Below, in pieces: positions 16,356 to 23,553 of a stretch of 23,578 nt of DNA. Under the pieces are notes generated by a model. That model saw only the letters and a list, made by a program, of their open reading frames with translations, ran no database searches and had not been told where the DNA came from. The stretch is from UBA2227 sp036677505 (GTDB lineage Bacteria; Bacillota_I; Bacilli_A; Erysipelotrichales; Erysipelotrichaceae): positions 1 to 23,578 of the forward strand of contig JAVBWK010000020.1 of NCBI GenBank assembly GCA_036677505.1, in the 5' to 3' direction. Each line of letters starts with the position of its first letter. The stretch's first letter is position 1. Both the position numbers and the translations under genes were made by a program.

Positions 16356-16988
16356 ATGCAAAAACCAGTCATTATCGGAATCGCAGGGGGAAGCGCTTCG
16401 GGGAAAACGTCGATTGCCAAACGTTTGAAGAAGGCGTTTGAAGAAACCAACTCGGTATACATCATACGGCAGGATGATTATTACAGTGATCAGAGTCATA
16501 TGCCTTTTGAACAACGTCTGCAGACCAATTATGATCACCCGTTTGCTTTTGATAATGATCTGCTTGTTGAGCATCTGGATAAACTGGCCGGTCGCGAAAC
16601 TGTGGAGAAACCGACGTACGATTTCATTAATCATACCCGCAGCAACGAAACTGAAATTGTGTTACCCAGTGATGTCATCGTGCTGGAAGGACTGTTTGTC
16701 TTGGAAGATGCACGTATCCGTCAGCGATTGGATATCAAGATTTATGTGGATACTCCGGCCGATGTCCGGTTTATACGGCGTCTGGTCAGAGATGTCCGTG
16801 ACCGCGGTCGCACGCTGGACTCGGTCGTTCATCAGTATACGACGACGGTCCGTCTGATGCATGAGCAGTTTATCGAACCGACCAAGCGCTATGCCGATGT
16901 GATCGTTCCCGAAGGCGGGAAAAATGAAGTTGCGATTGATTTACTGACTACGAAAATCAGTAGCATCATTCGTGAGAATATGCTATAA
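16356..16988 (+). CDS. udk: Uridine kinase
   Basis: Udk phosphorylates uridine and cytidine to UMP and CMP in pyrimidine salvage, in the cytosol. The 210-residue product has the P-loop GGSASGKT (11-18), QDDYYSDQ (about 40) for substrate binding, NYDHPFAFDNDLL (about 58-70), and RLVRDVRDRGR (about 147-157), all typical of the family. It begins 3 nt after the mltG stop, with AAAGGAAGG as ribosome binding site. The gene order mltG-udk-greA is as in B. subtilis but without yrrM-yrrO between. Its stop codon is part of a promoter-like TATAAT for greA. Confidence 0.97.
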   Translation: MQKPVIIGIAGGSASGKTSIAKRLKKAFEETNSVYIIRQDDYYSDQSHMPFEQRLQTNYDHPFAFDNDLLVEHLDKLAGRETVEKPTYDFINHTRSNETEIVLPSDVIVLEGLFVLEDARIRQRLDIKIYVDTPADVRFIRRLVRDVRDRGRTLDSVVHQYTTTVRLMHEQFIEPTKRYADVIVPEGGKNEVAIDLLTTKISSIIRENML

Positions 16989-16989
16989 T
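16981..16989 (+). promoter_or_regulatory. Possible extended -10 promoter for greA
   Basis: TGCTATAAT combines an extended -10 TG with a perfect TATAAT (16984-16989) across the udk stop codon, 24 nt before the greA ATG. The -35 position (TAGCAT, 17-nt spacer) is poor. It would allow greA to be transcribed independently of the alanine T-box. Confidence 0.55.
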
Positions 16990-17012
16990 GTCGCAAGTTA
17001 GGAGTTGATACC

Positions 17013-17483
17013 ATGGCACAAGAAAAAGTATTGGTTACCCAGGAGGGGTTACAGGAGCTTATCAAAGAGCAGCAGCATCTGATTCATGTCGTACGTAAAG
17101 AAGTGATCGAGGATTTACAGGCAGCCCGTGCCCAAGGCGATTTATCGGAAAATGCTGATTACGATGCAGCCCGCGACCGTCAGGCACGAGTGGAAGCCCG
17201 CATCCGCGAACTTGAAAATATGTTGAACAACATCGAGATCATCGATGAGAAAAAAGGCGGTCAGAAAGTCGTCCGTTTAGGAACGACCTTTACGATTTTG
17301 GATTATGAAACCAACACCGAAGAGACGTATACGATCGTCGGTTCTGTCGAGTCTGATCCACTAAACGGAAAACTGTCCAATGTTACTCCGTTGGCGCAGG
17401 CGCTGATGGATAAAAAATCCGGGGATGAAGTGACGGTCAATGTCGATTCTCCCTATATGGTCAAAATACTGAGCATCGAATAA
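17013..17483 (+). CDS. greA: Transcription elongation factor GreA
   Basis: GreA enters the RNA polymerase secondary channel and stimulates cleavage of backtracked transcripts. The 156-residue product has the N-terminal coiled coil (about 10-80) with acidic tip GDLSENADYDAARDRQA, then the globular FKBP-like C-terminal domain ending SPYMVKILSIE. Length and layout are normal. AGGAG precedes the ATG. It ends the alaS cluster: a terminator starts within its stop codon. Confidence 0.97.
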   Translation: MAQEKVLVTQEGLQELIKEQQHLIHVVRKEVIEDLQAARAQGDLSENADYDAARDRQARVEARIRELENMLNNIEIIDEKKGGQKVVRLGTTFTILDYETNTEETYTIVGSVESDPLNGKLSNVTPLAQALMDKKSGDEVTVNVDSPYMVKILSIE

Positions 17484-17501
17484 GCACTTCGGTGCTTTTT
17501 T
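17483..17501 (+). terminator. Intrinsic terminator after greA
   Basis: AGCAC pairs with GTGCT around a stable UUCG tetraloop (C-UUCG-G) and runs into six T residues. The stem begins on the last base of the greA stop codon. Confidence 0.85.
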
Positions 17502-17547
17502 ATTGGAAAAACCCGATCATTTTCGTAATTAAGAATGAGGTGATATT

Positions 17548-18012
17548 GTGAATCGAATTCTTATTGCGCTGATGTTTCTGGTTTTGCTTTCTTCCTGCAC
17601 GATTCCGCAACCTTTTGATTTTCAAACGGATCGATCATTTAGCATAACGGTTCAAGGAGCCATCAAGTATCCTACGACACTGACGGTCGACCCTTATCCG
17701 ACGATCGAAGAAGTCCTTCGGTTGGTTCAACTGCTTCCTGAAGCGGATCTTACATCGATCAATCCGCAGACGATCTTGCATCATAAGGATGTATTGTTTA
17801 TACCATTTAAAAAGGAAATCCCGTGTGTTTCGATCAATTCGGCATCCGCAGAGGATCTGATGTCATTGTCCGGGATCGGTGAAAAGACGGCTGCTCTGAT
17901 CATTGAATATCGGAACAGTGTCCATCGGTTTCAAACAATAGAGGATTTGCTTCTGGTCAAAGGAATCGGTGAGAAGACATTGTCAAAATTCAAAGATCGT
18001 TTATGTCTGTAG
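17548..18012 (+). CDS. comEA: ComEA-like DNA-binding competence protein, predicted lipoprotein
   Basis: The 154-residue protein is predicted to bind double-stranded DNA outside the membrane and deliver it to ComEC. It starts at GTG 17548 with GAGG seven nt upstream. The N-terminus is a lipoprotein signal with lipobox LSSC (C17), where B. subtilis ComEA has an uncleaved membrane anchor. An SLBB-like segment (about 32-86, FSITVQGAIKYP to DVLFIPF) is followed by two helix-hairpin-helix motifs, SLSGIGEKTA (106-115) and LVKGIGEKTL (136-145), containing the GIGxxxA/L pattern. The end overlaps comEC by 10 nt, supporting the assignment. It probably has its own promoter after the greA terminator, though I see no strong one. 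Confidence 0.9.
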   Translation: MNRILIALMFLVLLSSCTIPQPFDFQTDRSFSITVQGAIKYPTTLTVDPYPTIEEVLRLVQLLPEADLTSINPQTILHHKDVLFIPFKKEIPCVSINSASAEDLMSLSGIGEKTAALIIEYRNSVHRFQTIEDLLLVKGIGEKTLSKFKDRLCL

Positions 18013-19928
18013 ATCGTAAATGGTTCTTGTTGCTGATTTTGATGTTTATTTATACCTCATCTGTATCATCGCTGCGAGTAATTCTTTTGCCCCTGTTGCT
18101 CTGGATTCTTTTTTATAAGGCTGATCTTAGGATGTGCGGCTGGTTTCTGCTTTTTGCGACTGTTTCTTTTTTCAGTCATTTACCCTCGGTACCCAATGAA
18201 TTTTGCGGAACGATTACGGATATCCGTGAGAATGTATCTGTGATTCAGATCGAGAGGCAGGAGTATTCACTTTTTGATCAGGATAACCTCACTTTGCATG
18301 ATAAGATCTGTATTGAAGGAACTTATGAACCAAATAAAAATGTATCGGCTTTTGTGACTGATCCGATACGGCGATGGTCATCTCAACGCAGACATATGGG
18401 AACCATCGAAATTGAACGGTTGGAAATTGTAAAGAGAGGAAACACGTTCAAGTCTTTTGTTTTTGCCCGTGTCAGCCGAATCGATCCTTCCGGATGGCTG
18501 AAGACCTTTTTGTTTGCTCATCCGGCTCCGATTCAGGGTCACTTTACGATGCTTTTTGTTTCCGGAGGTTTAATTGCCGGATCTGTGGTTACTTTATTGC
18601 GTCGGCTGTCAGGGTTTTTCTTTGAAGAAAGCGTGCGCCGATGGTTAATAACAGGAATGCTTATTTTCGCGTGTCTGATTTGGGGAGGATCATTTGTTTG
18701 TGTGCGGTTACTGGTTTCTGATATTGTCAGATACAGAAAAATATCATCTCTTGCAAGAGTCAGCATAACTTATGCCGTATTATTGAGTCTGTTTCCTTAT
18801 CATCTGACACATCCGGCTTTGATCATACCGATGACCCTTTCTCTGATACAGGTATTCGATTACCCTCGTTTCATTTCAAGGATGGCTATTCTGCCTCTGA
18901 TTCAGACTTTTTTAATGTATCGGTTTGATTTTTTCAGTGCACTTTTGTTTCCTGTATTCCGCATTGTTGGCTGTGTCGGATATTTTTTTGCCTGGGTATG
19001 TGTCGCATTTCCGAGTATGCTGAAAATGTTTATTGCTGTTTTTCAATGGCTGTCATTTGACAAGATTCCATTGATTCATACTTTTCAGTTGATCGGACAT
19101 CCGGGAATCTTGCTTACCGTTTTCTGGATATTCTTCTTGTTTAACCGTCGTAGATCAGATAAACAGCTAATATTCCGATTGTGTCTGCTCGTCTTACTTT
19201 TTCAGATGCGCTTTCTTATTAACCCATGGACGACCGTGACATTCTTTAACGTCGGACAGGCGGACAGTGCACTGATTGAGTTTCCGTTTCATCAGGGAAG
19301 CTGGCTGATCGATACCGGCCGCAAGGGTTCTGCCGCGTTACTGCGAGCCAATCTGTGGTATCGCGGTCATTCGACGATCAGTGCTGTGATCATCTCGCAT
19401 AATGATTCGGATCACAGCGGCGGAGAAGAGATGCTGAATAAGGATTTTACAGTCAAACGCTGGGTCGTTGATAATGAAGATGTCGTCAGATATCCCTTTG
19501 TATTGTACGGACTGATGAATACTGATGATTCAGCTGACGATAATGACAACAGTCTTGTTCACTTGTTTTCGGTCAATGGTCTGTCTTATTTGTTTCTTGG
19601 TGATATTTCCAAGAGTCGTGAAGCCGAACTGTTGCGAAAGTATCCTTTTCTTGATGTTGATATCGTTAAACTGGCACATCACGGCAGTAAGACGAGTACC
19701 AGTGAATCACTTCTGGCGACTGTCCGGCCTCGCTTAGCCATCATCAGCGCAGATCCGCGTGTCTATGGTCATCCGCACAAACAGACATTACGCACCCTCT
19801 GGCAGTTTCAGATTCCATTCCTGTCAACGTATCAGCACGGGGATATCCGTATATCATCGTTGGGAAATTTCCATTTAATAATGTCATCTTCCGGTGGATT
19901 TGGTATAATGAAAACGGTGATAAAATGA
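18003..19928 (+). CDS. comEC: ComEC-type DNA uptake channel
   Basis: ComEC carries single-stranded DNA across the membrane in transformation. The 641-residue product has an N-terminal hydrophobic pair, a soluble OB-fold-like region (about 60-145; FCGTITDIRENVSVIQIE), many hydrophobic segments to about 410 (the Competence domain), and a C-terminal metallo-beta-lactamase domain (NVGQADSALIEF). That domain's motif is H466-N-D468-S-D470-H471, with LAHHGSKTSTSE later. The metal-binding set HxDxDH appears intact, so the nuclease-like domain may be active. It is shorter than B. subtilis ComEC (about 776, from memory). It overlaps comEA upstream and holA downstream (ATGA). Confidence 0.95.
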   Translation: MSVDRKWFLLLILMFIYTSSVSSLRVILLPLLLWILFYKADLRMCGWFLLFATVSFFSHLPSVPNEFCGTITDIRENVSVIQIERQEYSLFDQDNLTLHDKICIEGTYEPNKNVSAFVTDPIRRWSSQRRHMGTIEIERLEIVKRGNTFKSFVFARVSRIDPSGWLKTFLFAHPAPIQGHFTMLFVSGGLIAGSVVTLLRRLSGFFFEESVRRWLITGMLIFACLIWGGSFVCVRLLVSDIVRYRKISSLARVSITYAVLLSLFPYHLTHPALIIPMTLSLIQVFDYPRFISRMAILPLIQTFLMYRFDFFSALLFPVFRIVGCVGYFFAWVCVAFPSMLKMFIAVFQWLSFDKIPLIHTFQLIGHPGILLTVFWIFFLFNRRRSDKQLIFRLCLLVLLFQMRFLINPWTTVTFFNVGQADSALIEFPFHQGSWLIDTGRKGSAALLRANLWYRGHSTISAVIISHNDSDHSGGEEMLNKDFTVKRWVVDNEDVVRYPFVLYGLMNTDDSADDNDNSLVHLFSVNGLSYLFLGDISKSREAELLRKYPFLDVDIVKLAHHGSKTSTSESLLATVRPRLAIISADPRVYGHPHKQTLRTLWQFQIPFLSTYQHGDIRISSLGNFHLIMSSSGGFGIMKTVIK

Positions 19929-20896
19929 ATGTCGTCATAACCGGAAGTGACCGATTCTTTGTCAAACAGAAGGCGAAAGATTGGGTCGAGAAGAATGAGA
20001 AATCAGCCATGGGCATTGAACCGGCTGTTTTTGACGGTTATTCCGCTAATTTCAGTTGGGATGAATTATTTGAAGAAATCCAAACGGTTTCTTTCTTTTC
20101 AGATATAAAAATTATCGAGCTGATCAATCCGCCGGGATTTACACTGAAAAATTTAGATAATCCGCCAGTGTCGAAGACTTGGTCTGCACTGATTGAATCA
20201 ATGCCCAAAGAAGTCATACTGCTGATCCTTTTTGAGAGTGATAAGATAAATAAAACAGCTGAACTGACAAAACCGCTGTTGAAGAATAAAGGGAAAAACA
20301 CGGTTTGGATCGAAGTTGAGAAAATCAAAAAGACAGAATTTGAGAATCTTATCCGTCGTGAATGTTCATTAAGGCAAATCCAACTGGATGATGGTAAAAT
20401 GAAGTATCTGATCGATCGGCTGCCTAAACAAGTGGAATCATGTATGCGTGAGTTGGACAAGCTTTCGCTGTTTCCCGAAAAGATCGATCATAAAGTTCTC
20501 GATGTACTTATTTCAAAACCGCTGGAAGATAATGTGTTTGATCTCTCTGCGGCCGTGGTCTCGAAAGATCTCGCGAAAGCGCTGCGGATTTATAAGGATT
20601 TGCAGGTACTGAAATATGACCCGGTCGCTTTGGTTCCTTCGATTGCCTGGCAGTTACGTGTTATTTTTCAGATCTTGCTTTATAAGCGGGAACGGATTTC
20701 GGATTTTGAAATTCAAGACAGGCTTGGTGTGCATGAGTTCGTATTCTCGAAAGCCCTGGGATATGCACGACTGACCAATTTGGATCGGGTTTGCGAATTA
20801 TTGGAAATGTTGGCCCAATTAGATTTAAAGATCAAATCCGGTCTGATCAACGGACCGATGGGATTCGAACTGTTTTTAATTGAGGCGATGAGGTAA
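19925..20896 (+). CDS. holA: DNA polymerase III delta subunit
   Basis: The delta subunit opens the beta sliding clamp within the clamp loader. The 323-residue product has the HolA layout: an AAA+-like N-terminal domain (ITGSDRFFVKQKAKDW at the start), WSALIESMPKEVILLILFESDKINKTAEL, a middle three-helix part, and a C-terminal helical collar (KALRIYKDLQVLKYDPVALVPSIAWQLRVIFQ). Delta lacks a functional P-loop, as here. The 4-nt overlap with comEC is the common arrangement in Bacillota; rpsT, often found just beyond, is not present in this window. Confidence 0.95.
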   Translation: MNVVITGSDRFFVKQKAKDWVEKNEKSAMGIEPAVFDGYSANFSWDELFEEIQTVSFFSDIKIIELINPPGFTLKNLDNPPVSKTWSALIESMPKEVILLILFESDKINKTAELTKPLLKNKGKNTVWIEVEKIKKTEFENLIRRECSLRQIQLDDGKMKYLIDRLPKQVESCMRELDKLSLFPEKIDHKVLDVLISKPLEDNVFDLSAAVVSKDLAKALRIYKDLQVLKYDPVALVPSIAWQLRVIFQILLYKRERISDFEIQDRLGVHEFVFSKALGYARLTNLDRVCELLEMLAQLDLKIKSGLINGPMGFELFLIEAMR

Positions 20897-20900
20897 AGCG

Positions 20901-22127
20901 ATGGAATCACTAAAAGAATTATATAAATCAGGTCCAGGACCTTCCAGCAGTCACACATTGGCACCCAGACGCGCCATCATTTTGTTTTTAGAGCGGGTTA
21001 AGGAGTTGTCTTATGCCACGGTCGAACTGTACGGCTCACTTTCTCTGACTGGGAAAGGACATTATACCGACAAGGTTATCATCGATACCTTTGCGCCGGT
21101 TCCTTGTACGGTCGAGTTCAAATTGGACTGGCAGTATCCGTTTCCCAACGGAATGATCATCAGGGCTTTTGATTCTGCCGATCAGCTTCTTTTAGAATGG
21201 GTTGTGTATTCGATCGGCGGCGGAAGTATTATGATCCTCAATGAAGACTTCGATTTTCAGCGTCAGATTTATCCCCATCGCAATCTGGAAGAGATCATGG
21301 ATTTCTGTTCTTTCAATAAAATCACACTGCCGCAGTTTGTTTTTACTTATGAACCGGATTTACCGGACTATCTGTCGCGGATTCTGAATGATATGTTATT
21401 TGCGGTCAAACGCGGCCTCGATGGTACCGGTCTGTTACCGGGCAAACTGAAAATGCCGCGGGTGGCCAAGTCTATGATGTTACAAGCTAATATCCTGGAA
21501 AGTCATACCCAGCGCAATCGGATGAAATTATTGGCCTATGCCTATGCCAACAATGAAGAGAATGCATCTTTGGGTAAAGTCGTCACAGCTCCAACCCTAG
21601 GCGCCAGCGGTGTCATGGCTGCATTGATGTATCACTGTTACAATGATCTGGGGTACTCACGTTCTCAGCTGATCAATGCTTTGGCCGTCGGCGGTATCAT
21701 CGGTAATGTCGTTAAAACCAACGCGACGATATCCGGAGCTATCGGCGGGTGTCAGGCAGAAATCGGTGTGGCCTGTGCGATGGCTGCCGCAGCCATGGCT
21801 TATCTTGAAGGCGGAAATCTGAAAACGATCGAATACGCTGCAGAAATCGGAATGGAACACCACCTTGGACTCACTTGTGATCCGGTGGGAGGCTATGTGA
21901 TCATTCCTTGTATCGAACGTAACGGCGCAGCTGTTTTACGTGCGATCGATGCAGCTTTTATGGCAAAAACCATCGGTGCCATCAAACCTAACCGAGTCAG
22001 TTTTGATATGGTCATCCGTACCATGAATTACACTGGCGCAAAAATCCCGATGGAACTCAAAGAGACATCCTTGGGCGGACTTGCGACTGAATGCACTTGG
22101 GATTTACCGGAAGATATCGAACATTAG
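20901..22127 (+). CDS. sdaA: L-serine ammonia-lyase (dehydratase), iron-sulfur type, single chain
   Basis: The enzyme converts L-serine to pyruvate and ammonia with a [4Fe-4S] cluster. The 408-residue chain fuses the beta-type N-terminal domain (GPGPSSSHTLAPRRA near 11-25; IGGGSIMI near 105) to the alpha-type catalytic domain (from about 165). Cluster cysteines C284, C326 and C337 have spacings of 42 and 11, the same as the E. coli SdaA triad I recall (C343, C385, C396). APTNGACG of other members is APTLGASG here (Cys to Ser). The start follows holA by 4 nt with GAGGT as ribosome binding site. An IS element begins 8 nt after the stop, and no terminator is left between them. Confidence 0.93.
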   Translation: MESLKELYKSGPGPSSSHTLAPRRAIILFLERVKELSYATVELYGSLSLTGKGHYTDKVIIDTFAPVPCTVEFKLDWQYPFPNGMIIRAFDSADQLLLEWVVYSIGGGSIMILNEDFDFQRQIYPHRNLEEIMDFCSFNKITLPQFVFTYEPDLPDYLSRILNDMLFAVKRGLDGTGLLPGKLKMPRVAKSMMLQANILESHTQRNRMKLLAYAYANNEENASLGKVVTAPTLGASGVMAALMYHCYNDLGYSRSQLINALAVGGIIGNVVKTNATISGAIGGCQAEIGVACAMAAAAMAYLEGGNLKTIEYAAEIGMEHHLGLTCDPVGGYVIIPCIERNGAAVLRAIDAAFMAKTIGAIKPNRVSFDMVIRTMNYTGAKIPMELKETSLGGLATECTWDLPEDIEH

Positions 22128-22135
22128 AGCCTGCG

Positions 22136-22160
22136 TGAAGTGCACCCCAAAAGTTAGACA
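22136..22160 (+). repeat. IS left terminal inverted repeat
   Basis: This 25-base end pairs with the reverse complement of 23554-23578. Mismatches are at position 8 and positions 17-19. Both ends share TGAAGTG, then ACCCCAAA and TAGACA. Confidence 0.9.
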
Positions 22161-22184
22161 ACTAACAGAAAGGGGTGCATTTTT
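22141..22184 (+). promoter_or_regulatory. IS left-end hairpin sequestering the transposase ribosome binding site
   Basis: TGCACCCC (22141-22148) is the perfect complement of GGGGTGCA (22172-22179). Inside the loop GTTAG (22153-22157) pairs with CTAAC (22162-22166). Five T residues follow (22180-22184). The 3' arm contains the GGGG that serves as ribosome binding site for orfA. A transcript entering from sdaA would fold this into a terminator-like stem; a transcript starting inside the element would not. Confidence 0.75.
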
Positions 22185-22186
22185 AT

Positions 22187-22708
22187 ATGACAACGTATGA
22201 TGTAGAATTTAAGCTTAAACTAATCTCTGAAATGGAAGAAACCGGCCGAGGGCATAAATATACCGCAAAGAAATATGGCATTGCGCCTAGTCTGGTATTC
22301 TTATGGGAGAAGCGATACAAATCAGAAGGAATTGAAGGATTAATCGCCAAACCAGTCAAATACAGTGGAGAGTTTAAGGAATCTGTTTTAGAATATATGA
22401 AACAGAACCATCTCTCGTATAATGAAACCGCCCTACACTTTAAGATTCGGAGTATAGTGACGGTGATGAAATGGGATGATTTGGTTATCAAGGAAGGAAA
22501 GTCTCGCCTCCACGAGGATCGGCGAGGACAACACTTAAAAATGACTCCTAAGAAGAAGAAAACAGATAAGCCATTGGATCCCAACTCCATAGAAGCTCTG
22601 CTTGAAGAGAATGAACAACTTCGAATGGAGAATGACTACCTAAAAAAATTGAAAGCCTTAGTTCAACAGAGACAGGACCAAGAAGCTGGGAAAAAGTCCA
22701 AGTCATAG
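22187..22708 (+). CDS. IS3-family transposase OrfA (helix-turn-helix, IS150-like)
   Basis: OrfA is a 173-residue DNA-binding protein of the element. Two helix-turn-helix-like units occur: YTAKKYGIAPSLVFLWEKRY (about 22-41) and SYNETALHFKI (about 80-90). A leucine-zipper-like coiled coil (EALLEENEQLRMENDYLKK, about 137-155) lies near the end, ahead of KALVQQRQ. In IS3 elements OrfA alone regulates, and its fusion with OrfB by -1 frameshifting makes the active transposase. ATG 22187 is preferred over an in-frame GTG at 22175, which lies inside the hairpin. The slippery A7 tract is at 22642-22648. Confidence 0.9.
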   Translation: MTTYDVEFKLKLISEMEETGRGHKYTAKKYGIAPSLVFLWEKRYKSEGIEGLIAKPVKYSGEFKESVLEYMKQNHLSYNETALHFKIRSIVTVMKWDDLVIKEGKSRLHEDRRGQHLKMTPKKKKTDKPLDPNSIEALLEENEQLRMENDYLKKLKALVQQRQDQEAGKKSKS

Positions 22709-22720
22709 ATGAACTAAGGC
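22642..22720 (+). other. Programmed -1 ribosomal frameshift signal between orfA and orfB
   Basis: The heptamer A-AAA-AAA (22642-22648) is in the orfA frame exactly as a -1 slippery site requires (CTA AAA AAA). After a 6-nt spacer, GCCTTAGTTC (22655-22664) is the perfect complement of GAACTAAGGC (22711-22720), a 10-bp stem. Its 46-nt loop can hold an inner GGAC/GTCC stem and contains the orfA stop codon (22706-22708). Slippage yields a 453-residue OrfAB. Confidence 0.85.
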
Positions 22721-23547
22721 AAATATACTCGCTTCGGCGGCTTTTAAACTATGCGCAAGTCGCCCGAAGCAGCTTTTATGCGATACTTAAACAAAGAAAC
22801 AAACCCGATAAATATCAAGTCATCAAAGATGAAATACAAAAAATTTATCACGCCAATAAAGGGCGATACGGATATCGGCGGATGACAAGTGAACTGAAGC
22901 AGTCAGGCTTCACCATCAATCATAAAACCGTATTGAAACTTATGAAACAGTGTGGACTTTTATGTAAAGTGCGAATGAAGAAGTATCGATCCTATCGAGG
23001 CGATGTCGGAACAGTCGCACCAAACTTACTTAATCGGAATTTCAAAGTTGAGTGCCCGAACTGTAAATGGGTAACCGATATCACAGAATTCTCATTATTT
23101 GGAATGAAACTGTATCTTTCTCCCATCCTGGATTTGTACAATAGCGAGATTATAAGTTATACCTTATCGGAAAAACCGAATTTCGAGCCGGTGATGTCCA
23201 TGATGAATCAGGCGATTCAACGACTTCCGGAATCAACCTCGTTAATTCTTCACTCCGATCAAGGTTGGCAATATCAGATGAAACCGTTTCAAGCACTACT
23301 GAAATCAAGAGGAATCCAACAGAGCATGTCCAGGAAAGGGAATTGCCTGGATAACTCAGTGATGGAAAACTTCTTTGGCCTTTTGAAATCTGAACTGCTG
23401 TACTTACAAAAATTTAAATCAATTGAACATTTTAAAGAAGAACTTATTGATTATATCGATTACTACAATCACAAACGAATCAAACTCAAACTAAAAGGAC
23501 TGAGTCCAGTTCAATTCCGGCTTCAGTCCAGTTATAGTTATGCTTAA
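22648..23547 (+). CDS. IS3-family transposase OrfB (DDE integrase domain, made as OrfAB by -1 frameshift)
   Basis: OrfB is the catalytic half, open from 22636 and joined to OrfA at 22648. It has no good ATG near its beginning; the first in-frame ATG (22882) would lose the IS150-type HTH_21 region (about 22780-22890, HANKGRYGYRRMTSEL). In fused OrfAB numbering the active site is D298 (WVTDITEF), D358 (LHSDQGWQYQ) and E394 (SVMENFFGLLKSE), with exactly 35 residues between the last two, the hallmark DD(35)E. The C-terminus YYNHKRIKLKLKGLSPVQFR is typical. The stop is 31 nt before the right end of the element. It appears intact. Confidence 0.92.
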   Translation: MESLSSTETGPRSWEKVQVIDELRQIYSLRRLLNYAQVARSSFYAILKQRNKPDKYQVIKDEIQKIYHANKGRYGYRRMTSELKQSGFTINHKTVLKLMKQCGLLCKVRMKKYRSYRGDVGTVAPNLLNRNFKVECPNCKWVTDITEFSLFGMKLYLSPILDLYNSEIISYTLSEKPNFEPVMSMMNQAIQRLPESTSLILHSDQGWQYQMKPFQALLKSRGIQQSMSRKGNCLDNSVMENFFGLLKSELLYLQKFKSIEHFKEELIDYIDYYNHKRIKLKLKGLSPVQFRLQSSYSYA

Positions 23548-23553
23548 GTCATA

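Noticed and set aside
22735..22770. GCTTCGG/CCGAAGC inverted pair as the frameshift stimulator
   Set aside because: It lies about 80 nt beyond the slippery site; the stem at 22655/22711 has the correct 6-nt spacing.
22882..23547. orfB as a separate gene starting at ATG 22882
   Set aside because: The frame is open and IS150-like well upstream, and a strong frameshift signal explains expression as OrfAB.
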